NCBI RefSeq assembly: GCF_947259545.1
Contig: NZ_CAMYMK010000007.1
Span: 434,001 to 498,000 of the forward strand
Direction of reading: 5' to 3'
Length of the DNA: 64,000 nucleotides
Source of the DNA: an uncultured Marinobacter sp.
Lineage (GTDB): Bacteria > Pseudomonadota > Gammaproteobacteria > Pseudomonadales > Oleiphilaceae
In this document: in pieces, positions 43,649 through 52,767 of the stretch
Numbering within the stretch: position 1 is the stretch's first letter
How the letters are laid out: each line of letters starts with the position of its first letter
Made by a program: the position numbers and the translations under genes
The notes under the pieces: generated by a model
What the model saw: the letters and a program-made list of their open reading frames with translations, nothing else
Database searches by the model: none
Told to the model about the DNA's origin: nothing

Positions 43649-45590
43649 GCCAACAAACAAGCCCGCTCCTCTTGTCAGAAAGCTGATGCTCCTCGGAGCA
43701 GCGCCCGCCATTGTCATGTTCATTGTACTGATGGCTTTCTTTACCACTGCCCGATTGGATGACGCCCGAAAGGATCTGGCGAACAGCAGTCAGATGCTCG
43801 CCAATAGCCTTGCTCCGGCAGTGGAATATGCCGTTTTGTCAGGCAATACCGTCGCCTTGCAACAGATTCTTAGCCAATCACTGCAACAGAGCCAGGCACA
43901 ATGGATACGCGTATCCGACGTGACGGGAGACGAAGTGGGATTCGTGACCAGTGGCGAAGACGAATCCGCGGACGTCAATGAGACCTTTGACATTTTTGAG
44001 GCCGAGATCCTGCAACAGCCACTGGATCTGGGCGGTAGCCGCCAAACCGAATGGTTCGAACCGGATTACACCTTCGGCAACGGTGCCCTGAGAGTGGGAA
44101 CCGTTCAGGTGGGCGTCAGCAAGGAGCTGCTTGCCGCCCGACGTAACGATATTCTCTGGACGTCCCTGGCGGTTGGCATCGCCTTGCTGCTGTTTACCAT
44201 GCTGATTGTAAAACAGACCTTGTCCGGCATATTGGCTCCAATACGCAGCTTGTCCGATCGCGTTACAAAGCTCATCAATCGGGACTACAGCCAGGTCTCT
44301 GTGAGCAAAAACCATAACACCCTGGAAATCCAGGAACTTGAAAAAAATCTGAATGCCCTGGCCGCCCACCTCACTAGCCTGGAAGAGTCCAGAACCCAAA
44401 CACTGGCGGCTTCCGAGAGCGCCCGCGCCAAAGCCGAATCCGCCAACCAGGCCAAGTCTGAGTTTCTGGCCACCATGAGTCACGAACTGCGAACCCCACT
44501 GAATGGCGTGCTCGGCATGATTGACCTGGTTTCCGAAGAAGCTCTCTCATCGCGCCAGAGGGACTATTTGCTGACAGCCAGGCAGTCGACAGAAGATCTG
44601 TTGATGGTGATCGGGGATATTCTCGATTATTCAAAGGTTGATAGTGGTCACCTGAAGCTGGAGAACAGTGAGTTCGACCTTCGCCAACTCCTGGCAAACT
44701 GCACCGCCAGCTACCGATTACTGGCAGACCAGCAAGGGCTTGAACTGACCATGGCGTTCCAGGGTAACTGGCCGGAGAAACCCTATGTGATCGGAGATGC
44801 GCCCCGACTCCGACAAATCCTCGCGGGACTGACTGACAATGCCATCAAGTTTACCAACTCCGGTTACGTCAAAATCCAGGCCGATTGGATAGCGAACGAA
44901 GAGAACTGCATGGTACTGAGTTGCTCGGTCAAGGATTCCGGAGCCGGCATTCCGGTCGATCGTCTGAACGATATTTTCAACTCCTTCGAGCAACTCGACA
45001 GTAGTGATAGCCGCGATTACGGCGGTACCGGCATAGGGCTGTCACTGGTGCAGAGGCTGGTTGAACTCATGGGAGGGCATATTCATGTGGAAACGGATCC
45101 TGGCAAAGGATCGTCGTTCAGGTTTGAGTTGCCATTCGAGCTAAGCAATGTGGCGCCGCTAACACGTCCCACTAGCCGTGACATAAAAACACCCGCCAGT
45201 GAGGGGGCCATCTCGAAGGCGTTGGTGGTTGAAGACAACCCCGTCAACCAGAGAGTCGCCACCGCCCTTCTTGAGCGCCTGGGATTCGAAACTGATGCCG
45301 CCAGTAACGGCAAGGAGGCACTGGAGTTGGTCCAGACTAACCATCAAGGTTATGACGTCATTCTGATGGATTGCCAGATGCCCATCATGGATGGTTATGA
45401 GACCACTCGGTGTATACGGGAATGGGAACACAGCAACGGCCAGTGCGATACACCGATCATCGCACTGACTGCGGATGCCCTGCCCGGCACAGAAGCCAAC
45501 TGCCATCGCGCGGGCATGAACGATTACCTGGCCAAACCCATTCGCAAGGAAAGCCTGAGAGCGACGCTCAACCGCTGGATAAACATCTGA
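43641..45590 (+). CDS. Hybrid sensor histidine kinase with receiver domain
   Basis: 649 residues from ATG 43641, chosen for the GGAGG at 43630-43634. Membrane helices lie at about 15-37 and 169-192 and enclose a ~130-residue periplasmic sensor. Then come a HAMP-like linker, coiled coil, HisKA (SHELRTPLNGVLGMID, His near 280) and HATPase with GGTGIGLSLVQRLVELMGG near 460. The receiver has LVVEDNPVNQRVA and phosphoacceptor Asp near 577 in LMDCQMPIMDG, with Lys in YLAKPIRKESL. No HPt or output domain is present, so phosphate must pass to a separate protein. The start lies inside the binding-protein gene, implying coupled translation. Confidence 0.94.
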   Translation: MTEPTNKPAPLVRKLMLLGAAPAIVMFIVLMAFFTTARLDDARKDLANSSQMLANSLAPAVEYAVLSGNTVALQQILSQSLQQSQAQWIRVSDVTGDEVGFVTSGEDESADVNETFDIFEAEILQQPLDLGGSRQTEWFEPDYTFGNGALRVGTVQVGVSKELLAARRNDILWTSLAVGIALLLFTMLIVKQTLSGILAPIRSLSDRVTKLINRDYSQVSVSKNHNTLEIQELEKNLNALAAHLTSLEESRTQTLAASESARAKAESANQAKSEFLATMSHELRTPLNGVLGMIDLVSEEALSSRQRDYLLTARQSTEDLLMVIGDILDYSKVDSGHLKLENSEFDLRQLLANCTASYRLLADQQGLELTMAFQGNWPEKPYVIGDAPRLRQILAGLTDNAIKFTNSGYVKIQADWIANEENCMVLSCSVKDSGAGIPVDRLNDIFNSFEQLDSSDSRDYGGTGIGLSLVQRLVELMGGHIHVETDPGKGSSFRFELPFELSNVAPLTRPTSRDIKTPASEGAISKALVVEDNPVNQRVATALLERLGFETDAASNGKEALELVQTNHQGYDVILMDCQMPIMDGYETTRCIREWEHSNGQCDTPIIALTADALPGTEANCHRAGMNDYLAKPIRKESLRATLNRWINI

Positions 45591-45617
45591 CCAGCGGCAG
45601 GCAAGCATCGGATCGGC

Positions 45618-46979
45618 TCAGGCAACCGGCTCCCGCATGGTGACAAACTCTTCTGCGGATGTCGGATGAATCCCCAGGGTACTGTCGAACTGGGCCTTGG
45701 TGGCACCCGCCTTCATGGCAACCGCAAGTCCCTGGGTGATCTCACCAGCGTCCGGCCCAACCATATGGGCGCCGAGGACCTTGTCACTCTCTTTGTCGAC
45801 CACCAGTTTCATCAGGCAACGTTCCTGCCGGCCACTCAGGGTGTGCTTCATCGGCCGGAATTCTGAGCGATAAACGCTGACATTGTGGCCGGCCTCTCTG
45901 GCCTCGGCTTCCGTTAGCCCGACCGTTCCAATATTGGGCTGGCAGAAGACAGCCGTCGGGATACAGTGATAGTCCATCTCGCCCTGACCATCGCCAAACA
46001 GGCGGCGTGAGAGGACCATGGCCTGTGCAAGAGCAACCGGAGTCAGCTGCGGCGTACCGATTACATCACCCAAGGCAGTGATTGACGGCACGGAAGTCTG
46101 GAAATGATCATCCACCACCACATGGCCTTTCTCACTCAGCTGGACGCCCAAGGCTTCCAGGCCTAGCCCCTCAACGAGTGCACGGCGGCCGGTAGCCGCC
46201 ATCACCAGGCCAGTCGTCAGGTGAGTGCCGTCATTCAGTGTGACGTCATAATGGGTGCCATCACTCTCAACCGCTTCAATGGTGGTTCCGAACCTTAGAT
46301 CCACACCTTTTCTGCGCATTTCGGTAGCGGTGAATTCGCGGACATCTTCGTCAAACCCCCGCAGGAACAGGTCTCCCCGGTACAACAGGGTGGTTTCAAC
46401 ACCAAGCCCGGCCAGGATGCCGGCAAACTCCACGGCAATATATCCACCGCCCCAGACCACCGCGTGCCGCGGCAACTGGGGCAGATAGAACATTTCGTTG
46501 GAGGTGAGAATGCTTTCTTTACCCGGAATATCCGGAATCACCGGCCAACTCCCTGTCGCCACGGTGATATGCCCAGTGGTGTAGCGCTTTTCACCCACAA
46601 CCACGGTATTGGCATCGGCGAGCGTCGCCGTGCCCTCTATGATGGTCACACCGGCATTTTCCAGGAGGCGGCCATAGATACCGTTCAACCTTTCTATCTC
46701 GGTGTTTTTGTTGGCGACGAGCGTGGGCCAGTCAAAACGGACCTGATCAAGCGGAACGTTCCAGCCATAACCAGCTGCGTCTTCAAGATCCTCACCAACA
46801 TGGGAGCCGTAAACAAACAGCTTCTTGGGAACGCACCCGACATTGACACAGGTGCCACCAAGGTATCGGGACTCAACAATCGCGACCCGGGCGCCCCTCT
46901 GAGCGGACATTCTCGCCAGCCGTACACCTCCCGAACCAGCGCCAATTACTATCAGATCGAAATCGTGGTTGTCAGACAC
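45618..46979 (-). CDS. gor: Glutathione-disulfide reductase
   Basis: 453 residues, the expected length. FAD site [16 protein letters not shown] and redox-active disulfide Cys44/Cys49 in [18 protein letters not shown]-binding region [20 protein letters not shown], then the FAD site 2 in [20 protein letters not shown], and the dimer-interface catalytic His-Glu in [12 protein letters not shown] at the C-terminus. It regenerates GSH from GSSG in the cytoplasm using NADPH. It is 33 bp downstream of a GNAT gene on the same strand and convergent with the hybrid kinase. Confidence 0.95.
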   Translation of the reverse strand: MSDNHDFDLIVIGAGSGGVRLARMSAQRGARVAIVESRYLGGTCVNVGCVPKKLFVYGSHVGEDLEDAAGYGWNVPLDQVRFDWPTLVANKNTEIERLNGIYGRLLENAGVTIIEGTATLADANTVVVGEKRYTTGHITVATGSWPVIPDIPGKESILTSNEMFYLPQLPRHAVVWGGGYIAVEFAGILAGLGVETTLLYRGDLFLRGFDEDVREFTATEMRRKGVDLRFGTTIEAVESDGTHYDVTLNDGTHLTTGLVMAATGRRALVEGLGLEALGVQLSEKGHVVVDDHFQTSVPSITALGDVIGTPQLTPVALAQAMVLSRRLFGDGQGEMDYHCIPTAVFCQPNIGTVGLTEAEAREAGHNVSVYRSEFRPMKHTLSGRQERCLMKLVVDKESDKVLGAHMVGPDAGEITQGLAVAMKAGATKAQFDSTLGIHPTSAEEFVTMREPVA

Positions 46980-47012
46980 AGCGTCTCCTGAACGAATGGT
47001 AAATCAATGAAG

Positions 47013-47678
47013 TCAACCGGGAGATGCCTGTGCTTCCGCAGGGCGTACTTCCCGGAACAATACATGGTCCTCGAAGTCTCCCAGGCGGATTTTTCCGAGA
47101 CTGCGGAATCCTTCGGACTCGTAAAACGGTAGATAGCGGCTGTTACCGGTATCCAGCACCAGACCACTGCCACGGGGGTTGTCCGCGCATAGGCGCTCAA
47201 CCGTCGACAACAGCAGACGGCCAAAGCCACGATGCTGGTACTGGGGGTTCACCCCCATCAGCGGTAATTGGTGGGCCAGAGGCTGAGGCAACATTTCCGC
47301 TATTTTCCGGTGGTAATCAAGATAGCGGCGCGTACAGGCGAAACCCGCCGTCAGCACCATGCGTATACGCCAGCTGAGCTGCTCCGTCAGGTTCAGGCGC
47401 AATTCGGGCTCCCCAATAAATGCCACGGCGACCAGTGTATCATCCAGCATGACACCAATAGCTTCCTGATCCAGCTCCAGATAAAGATCAATCAGCTCAC
47501 GAATGGTGGCCCGAACTCTTTGTTCATACCCGGGTCGCCGATGATCAAACAGATACTGGAACGTTGGCTCTCGAAGGTAGGCATGAAAAAGTATGGACCT
47601 CGCCTCATTACGTGCACTTTCGTCGAGACGGACAATTACCGGCTCCGGATTGCTTTTATTGTCTTTGCCGTCACTCAT
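47013..47678 (-). CDS. GNAT-family N-acetyltransferase
   Basis: 221 residues from ATG 47678; an earlier in-frame start at 47729 is less likely. The acetyl-CoA binding motif A is clear in LMGVNPQYQHRGFGRLLLST (Q-x2-G-x-G). 'GLVLDTGNSRYLPFYESEGF' gives motif B. The N-terminal half has FHAYLREPTFQYLFDHRRPG. The substrate is unknown; similar proteins occur widely in gammaproteobacteria. It lies between gspM (55 bp upstream) and gor on the same strand, so it may be read through from the secretion operon. Confidence 0.88.
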   Translation of the reverse strand: MSDGKDNKSNPEPVIVRLDESARNEARSILFHAYLREPTFQYLFDHRRPGYEQRVRATIRELIDLYLELDQEAIGVMLDDTLVAVAFIGEPELRLNLTEQLSWRIRMVLTAGFACTRRYLDYHRKIAEMLPQPLAHQLPLMGVNPQYQHRGFGRLLLSTVERLCADNPRGSGLVLDTGNSRYLPFYESEGFRSLGKIRLGDFEDHVLFREVRPAEAQASPG

Positions 47679-47733
47679 CAGGTTTCTCCTGTTTACCCAC
47701 CGTTCACATTCAAACCCTGCCCGGCTCAAGTGC

Positions 47734-48261
47734 TCAGATTGTAAGGGTTAGCCGTACTGACACTATGCCCGGATCATTCTTTCCGTCCATCGCAGCCTGA
47801 TCGATCACCACGCCATGATCGCTATTCAGTCTTTCCAGCCATGCTGCGACGTCTGCGAACGGGACGTCTTCAAGCCAGACACGAATAGCACTGCTTCCAC
47901 TGGGTTCAAATCGTTGCAGGGACAATCCGGCTTCGCCGGCGCTACGGGTGACCAGCGCCATCAGTGCACGCCCGTCTTGCGGTGCATTGGACGCAGGGCG
48001 GCCAGCCCCTTCACTGTCGGCGAGCCGCTCAATATCAGACTGGTTTGCGCGCATCCAGGCCAGGAGCTCTTCGGCGTTCTCCCGCGAATCTACGGCCTGG
48101 TCGTGAAACCCGGTAATGGGCTGCCAAATCAGGAAGTACAAGAGCCCAAGAAACACTGCAACCACCAGGACAGCCAGTGCCTGCTGGTCCCTGCGCGGAA
48201 GCTGGTCATATTGGGCTATCAGTTTGCCTACGGAAGGCTGATCTTTCAGTTTCGTCAGCAT
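47734..48261 (-). CDS. gspM: Type II secretion system protein M
   Basis: 175 residues. Short cytoplasmic N-terminus, one membrane helix (QALAVLVVAVFLGLLYFLIW, about 28-47), then a periplasmic ferredoxin-like domain (GLSLQRFEPSGSSAIRVWLE, 'VAAWLERLNSDHGVVIDQAA'). It forms the inner-membrane platform with GspL. Last gene of the gsp operon, 4 nt after gspL. The sequence is divergent, but position and topology fix the identity. Confidence 0.9.
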   Translation of the reverse strand: MLTKLKDQPSVGKLIAQYDQLPRRDQQALAVLVVAVFLGLLYFLIWQPITGFHDQAVDSRENAEELLAWMRANQSDIERLADSEGAGRPASNAPQDGRALMALVTRSAGEAGLSLQRFEPSGSSAIRVWLEDVPFADVAAWLERLNSDHGVVIDQAAMDGKNDPGIVSVRLTLTI

Positions 48262-48265
48262 CGTC

Positions 48266-49570
48266 TCAGCCTCCCGATACGGTCAGACGCCCGCGGGCGC
48301 CACTGGATTCATTAACAACGGAACCGATCTGGGCTTCCAGACCCTGCTGCGCCAAACCATTACGCAAGGCACTCATGCGGTTATAGGTGTCCGCCCGGAT
48401 ATCCACGACCAGCTCTCCCCGAGAGCGACTGTAATTTATAGAATTAAACGTCAAGGACTGGTTTTGCGGTACCTTGCTGTATTGATCTCCGGTGTACTTC
48501 ATCAACGTAATGAAATCTGCAGCCGGTCCACCGGATCCAATGGAGCGCAGCTGCCCCTCCACGACCCGTCGAACATTGCCCGCGTGGGTACGGCGGTCAT
48601 CAGGAAACGCTTCGCGATAGATCGCCATGGCTTGCTCGCGGGTGACATCGGCCTTCTGCTGATGATAAAAGCCCATTCCCAGTTCAACGCCCATCTGAAT
48701 GACAAACCACACACTGGCAACCGCGATCAGAGGCTTCCACGCCCGCAAGGGACTGGCCTGACCACTGTTGACGCCATAACTGCCCTGACACAGGTTAATC
48801 GGGTGCGACAGGTGGTGGTGATGAGCATGTGCCAACAATTCCAGTGGCATGAGTTCAATGGCTTCGAGCTTCACCACGAGCCGGCCGGCGGAACGAAGCT
48901 CACTGATCGCGGATTGTTGTTGATCCAGTTCCTGCTCGGTACCAAAAATCGTCACCGGCACTTCCGCAACGACGTCTTCGGACGGCGGAGTAGCCAGTGT
49001 GTGTGCAAACATACCGAGATTCCGCGACTGAATACTGAGCCACTCTCCGCGATCACTGATCAGCATAGAGTTTTCGCCGTCCAGGCAAATGGACCAGCCA
49101 CCGTCCGTTTCTGGCAACAGGGCAGCATCGGGGTAGATAGCATCCAGCCGGGCATGCTCCCAGTCACTGAAGAGGTCTACCCAATCCGACATCCGGTTCC
49201 GATCGATAGCGGCTACCCTGAAACCGTTGTCCGTTCTGCTTCCCAGCGCCAGGTGCACGGTGTCAATATCCTGGGCAATTTGCTCCTCTACCGCATACGG
49301 CAAAGCCTGAAGAATGAACCGGCTTTGCTTCGCAGGAATATCTGCGAGGCAGAACAACGCCTCGTCCCCGGGCACCAGGCCAATCAACAGAACATTGTCC
49401 AGGGCGTTCTGGCCAAGGGTTTGCTCAATCAGGTCCCGGGAGTCCCCTCGCCCATGGGCTTGAGTGTCGCCACTGGCATCATGGAGAACCCAGTTAAAAA
49501 GCTGCGCATCCGGTGTTTGCCCGGGGTCGGCAAAGGGTGGCAGAGGCCTGACATAAAGGCGGTAAGACAT
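48266..49570 (-). CDS. gspL: Type II secretion system protein L
   Basis: 434 residues. The N-terminal cytoplasmic actin-like domain (YRLYVRPLPPFADPG, 'FCLADIPAKQSRFILQALPY', AVEEQIAQDIDTVHLALGSR) recruits the ATPase GspE to the membrane. One transmembrane helix lies at about residues 281-303 (AVASVWFVIQMGVELGMGFY). The periplasmic C-terminal domain ends in 'LRNGLAQQGLEAQIGSVVNE'. It starts 2 nt after gspK ends. Normal length for the family. Confidence 0.93.
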   Translation of the reverse strand: MSYRLYVRPLPPFADPGQTPDAQLFNWVLHDASGDTQAHGRGDSRDLIEQTLGQNALDNVLLIGLVPGDEALFCLADIPAKQSRFILQALPYAVEEQIAQDIDTVHLALGSRTDNGFRVAAIDRNRMSDWVDLFSDWEHARLDAIYPDAALLPETDGGWSICLDGENSMLISDRGEWLSIQSRNLGMFAHTLATPPSEDVVAEVPVTIFGTEQELDQQQSAISELRSAGRLVVKLEAIELMPLELLAHAHHHHLSHPINLCQGSYGVNSGQASPLRAWKPLIAVASVWFVIQMGVELGMGFYHQQKADVTREQAMAIYREAFPDDRRTHAGNVRRVVEGQLRSIGSGGPAADFITLMKYTGDQYSKVPQNQSLTFNSINYSRSRGELVVDIRADTYNRMSALRNGLAQQGLEAQIGSVVNESSGARGRLTVSGG

Positions 49571-49572
49571 GT

Positions 49573-50583
49573 CTATCCTTCTGAAGCAGTAAAGGGCTCT
49601 TTGGTAATCCGGTTCTTTTGCCCGGTATCGCGGTGAACCGTATACAGCTCACCTTCCGGACTCCGGAATACCGTGCTGACCAGATTCGCAACCCGGTCAT
49701 CATAGGTAATCCGAGAAACGACCTCAAAAAAACGGGTTTGCACCCCCAATCCGGAGGACTTCAGCCCAAGGCCTGAAAACTCTGGCAGGGCCAGAAAATC
49801 CTGAATATTTTCAAACCGCTCTTCTTGCCTTTTCTCAAGAATAGACTCTGCCTGGGCCTGCGTCAGCTCTTCGTGTAAGGAACGCAGAACCGGCATGGTC
49901 GCGGTGTTCACATTGATCCCGACTCCATTTACCGGCAGTGCTGCCACGTGCGGCTTCAGCCTACGGTAAACCTCTTCGGTCATACCCTCAATAAGTCTTA
50001 GCTCGGTCACACTGACAAAAGGCTGGTTGGCCGCCCTGAAACCGGGATCCGCCATCAGGTACTGTCCATCCTCCGCACCATAGGCACTCACCGTCTGATC
50101 ATTCGGATCAATCCAGTCTATCAGGGCGTCAACCGAGATTTCGGAGATATCCAATGCGACCAGCAGGCGTGCAACCTGGTCCCGGACAAGCGGATTCACC
50201 TGACCGTTGGCCGACACCAGATCGTTCAGGTTAATCCGCCCCCCCAGATCATCAATCTGGATCTCGACCACGCCATTATCATCCAGCGGCAAAACAGCCG
50301 AATTCGCAGCCCAGAACTCATCCAGGCTGTCTACCATCAGGTTGTCTTCCTTATCCTGCTCAAAGTCCCGGTACAGGATCTGTCGTGCAAACGCCTCCGC
50401 ACCAAGGGCAATGCTTTGTCCCTGCTGCTGAGCCAGATAGTGCCCTGCCCGAAAAATCCTCACGCTCTGCTGTTGCGTCATACCCGTGGCAAGCATCACC
50501 ACCAGAGCCATGGCCAGCAAGACCATAATCAGAGCAACACCGCGCTGACGACGGAATCGAATGGTAACCCGGCTCACGGTCAT
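49573..50583 (-). CDS. gspK: Type II secretion minor pseudopilin K
   Basis: 336 residues. The prepilin start RQRGVALIMVLLAMALVVML lacks the +5 Glu, as is normal for GspK, the tip subunit of the pseudopilus. The large alpha domain follows (DDLGGRINLNDLVSANGQVN, IDWIDPNDQTVSAYGAEDGQ, INVNTATMPVLRSL). It binds the I and J subunits. Its ATG overlaps the gspJ stop (ATGA), showing tight coupling. Confidence 0.95.
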   Translation of the reverse strand: MTVSRVTIRFRRQRGVALIMVLLAMALVVMLATGMTQQQSVRIFRAGHYLAQQQGQSIALGAEAFARQILYRDFEQDKEDNLMVDSLDEFWAANSAVLPLDDNGVVEIQIDDLGGRINLNDLVSANGQVNPLVRDQVARLLVALDISEISVDALIDWIDPNDQTVSAYGAEDGQYLMADPGFRAANQPFVSVTELRLIEGMTEEVYRRLKPHVAALPVNGVGINVNTATMPVLRSLHEELTQAQAESILEKRQEERFENIQDFLALPEFSGLGLKSSGLGVQTRFFEVVSRITYDDRVANLVSTVFRSPEGELYTVHRDTGQKNRITKEPFTASEG

Positions 50584-51332
50584 TGCGGATCTCCCAGGGC
50601 AGATGGACCACTCGGGCCCTGCTGGGGCTGGCTTTCTTCCTCTTCTTCGTTATCGGTATCCGTTTCCGAGCGGGCTTCGTTGCTGGTATTAACCATTCCC
50701 TGGGCCTCACTGCCATCAAATTCGGGCAGCGCGAATGTGCGGGTCAGCTCGCCGAATCGTTCGTGTTCCAGGGTAACTTCGATGCCCAGCGGCAGGGGCA
50801 GCTCCGGCCTTGTTCCCGGAGTCAGGGTTGCCATGGCTTCCGCTGTGGGCCAGCCGTCAGTCCAGGCCCGCTGCTGGTCAAGAAAGCGGATCTCAAACGA
50901 TGTCACGTCTGACAGCAGCAACACATCCTGACTGTTTTCTTCCTGGCCCTGATCCAGAGTAACCCAGCGCCTGCGACGCAGTTCCTCACCGGTGTACTCC
51001 CAGCCGGCTCTCTGCAGAGAACTTCGTCGGGTTCCCAGAGGGTTTCTCCACCCCTGTCGCGTCAGAACCAGGGCAAAACTGTCTTCCCGGCTGGTCAGCG
51101 CTGGTTTGTAATCTCCGTACATATCCCGCACCGGGCGGTTAACAACCTGTATCAGGTCCCGTTCCAGCAACAACATAGTGCGTTGTATCTGGTCAAACTC
51201 ATCAGCAACCTCGTTCACCCGGTCCCGGGACAACACCACACCACTGAGAACCTGCCACACACCCAGCCCGATGACTGCGGTTATTGTCACCGCAATCAGC
51301 ACCTCCATCAGAGTAAAGCCCCGTTGCGACAT
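50580..51332 (-). CDS. gspJ: Type II secretion minor pseudopilin J
   Basis: 250 residues. The prepilin leader QRGFTLMEVLIAVTITAVIG has Gly(-1), Phe(+1) and Glu(+5). GspJ-typical ERDLIQVVNRPVRDMYGDYK and 'LVLTRQGWRNPLGTRRSSLQ' follow. The C-terminal ~40 residues are an acidic, low-complexity tail (NEEEEESQPQQGPSGPSALG), longer than usual. It overlaps gspI by one base and gspK by four. Confidence 0.95.
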   Translation of the reverse strand: MSQRGFTLMEVLIAVTITAVIGLGVWQVLSGVVLSRDRVNEVADEFDQIQRTMLLLERDLIQVVNRPVRDMYGDYKPALTSREDSFALVLTRQGWRNPLGTRRSSLQRAGWEYTGEELRRRRWVTLDQGQEENSQDVLLLSDVTSFEIRFLDQQRAWTDGWPTAEAMATLTPGTRPELPLPLGIEVTLEHERFGELTRTFALPEFDGSEAQGMVNTSNEARSETDTDNEEEEESQPQQGPSGPSALGDPQ

Positions 51333-51709
51333 CAGTGCTCTCCAATGAAGGCGGAAAGCGTATGAACCGGAACCGGGTCGCTGCCATCATCCCTGAAACG
51401 CGCGACCGTCACTTCAATACGTCGCATGGTAGGGTCCTCCGTACCGAGAACAGCGGTGGTTACCTGCCAGCGAAAGGGGCCGTAATCCAGGTCATCGGAA
51501 TTCTCGGATATCCCGGGTACCTCCTCCTGAAGGCGGAGTTCATTGATCCGATTGTCGGCAATCCACCCAGCCATCGTTTTATCGCGGATACGCTCATAAC
51601 TGGCGATGTACTGACTCCCGACTTCGGCGGCGGCTGTAGCGATCAGCCCGAACACCAGGAGCGCCACCAGCACTTCGATCAGGGTAAAGCCGCGCTGATT
51701 GCTCACCAT
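51332..51709 (-). CDS. gspI: Type II secretion minor pseudopilin I
   Basis: 125 residues, usual size. Prepilin motif QRGFTLIEVLVALLVFGLIA with +5 Glu, then GspI-typical 'AGWIADNRINELRLQEE' and 'FRWQVTTAVLGTEDPTMRRI'. It nucleates the pseudopilus tip with J and K. It overlaps gspH by 7 nt. Confidence 0.95.
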   Translation of the reverse strand: MVSNQRGFTLIEVLVALLVFGLIATAAAEVGSQYIASYERIRDKTMAGWIADNRINELRLQEEVPGISENSDDLDYGPFRWQVTTAVLGTEDPTMRRIEVTVARFRDDGSDPVPVHTLSAFIGEH

Positions 51710-52233
51710 TCGTCCTCATCGCTGCCCGGACGGCGCCACTCCAGGGGAGACACGCCATCAGAGGCTAGTACGTGCATATAGGAACTGTCACTGCCGATGG
51801 TGAATTCCACTTCAAACGGTGTCGTTTCCCCGCTGGAGAAAAACACGATATCCGGTCGCAGCTTGTCTTCTTCGGAAGCAAGTCTTGGCGTATCACTTTC
51901 GATGAACTCGGTCATCACCAACCACTCAGGGAAACTGCGTTGTTGGAACATCCGTTCCCCAGACTCCCCCCACTCATTCGCCTGCTCGTCAAACAGTACG
52001 AACCGATAACCGTCCTCTTCAAGCGCCAGCCCCAATTCCTTGTTGTTCAGTACGGCTTGCTCGGAGGCGGTTTGCATCAACAGAAACATCTCGCGGACAT
52101 GGTTTTCCAGTTCCCGCTGCTGAGATCCGCCACCCAGGTTCATTACCGCCAGGGCAGCCAGCAAGCCGACAACGATCAGCACCACTAATATTTCGATCAG
52201 CGTAAAACCCGAGACCGTTGCCCGCTTCTGCAT
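51703..52233 (-). CDS. gspH: Type II secretion minor pseudopilin H
   Basis: 176 residues. Prepilin motif SGFTLIEILVVLIVVGLLAA with +5 Glu, then 'VREMFLLMQTASEQAVLNNK' and 'LGLALEEDGYRFVLFDEQAN', which are GspH-typical, and a beta-rich C-terminal domain. It sits 6 nt after gspG and overlaps gspI, in the standard G-H-I-J-K order. Confidence 0.94.
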   Translation of the reverse strand: MQKRATVSGFTLIEILVVLIVVGLLAALAVMNLGGGSQQRELENHVREMFLLMQTASEQAVLNNKELGLALEEDGYRFVLFDEQANEWGESGERMFQQRSFPEWLVMTEFIESDTPRLASEEDKLRPDIVFFSSGETTPFEVEFTIGSDSSYMHVLASDGVSPLEWRRPGSDEDEW

Positions 52234-52239
52234 AGTCCG

Positions 52240-52719
52240 TTAATCCCGGGTCTTCCAGACGCTGATATCAGCTGCATCGCCTTCACCACCTTCCTGGCCG
52301 TCGGAGCCAAAGGAATAAAGATCGTAGGGCCCTTCTGTGCCCGGGCTGACGTACTGGTACTCAGTGCCCCAGGGGTCTTCCGGTACATTTTTCAGGTAAC
52401 CATCCGGGTTCCAGTTCTTGGGTTCCGGGCTACCGCTGGGCTTGCTGACCAGCGCCTCCAGTCCCTGCTGGGTCGATGGGTAATGGCTGTTATCAAGGCG
52501 ATAAAGATCCAGCGCGTTGGCAATGTTGCTCAACTGGGTTTCAGCTACGGTCACTTTGGCCTGGTCGCTACGCCCCATGATATTCGGAGCAACGATCGCC
52601 ACCAGCAGACCGAGAATGACCATCACCACCATAATCTCGATCAGTGTGAAACCGCCCTGCTTGCGGTGATTGTTGCGTAGATTCCGGGTAGCGTCTGGCT
52701 TCATAGTTGTGCTCGTCAT
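52240..52719 (-). CDS. gspG: Type II secretion major pseudopilin G
   Basis: 159 residues from ATG 52719, chosen because GAAAGAGAG lies 9 nt before it; ATG 52740 is the alternative. Prepilin motif QGGFTLIEIMVVMVILGLLV with +5 Glu, then the conserved VAPNIMGRSDQAKVTVAETQ and 'NALDLYRLDNSHYPSTQQGL'. The C-terminal 'LYSFGSDGQEGGEGDAADIS' contains the calcium-binding loop. It forms the pseudopilus shaft. Confidence 0.96.
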   Translation of the reverse strand: MTSTTMKPDATRNLRNNHRKQGGFTLIEIMVVMVILGLLVAIVAPNIMGRSDQAKVTVAETQLSNIANALDLYRLDNSHYPSTQQGLEALVSKPSGSPEPKNWNPDGYLKNVPEDPWGTEYQYVSPGTEGPYDLYSFGSDGQEGGEGDAADISVWKTRD

Positions 52720-52767
52720 TTGTATAGACTCTCTTTCCATTGTCCAAAGGGGGTAAAGCTTTTGAGG

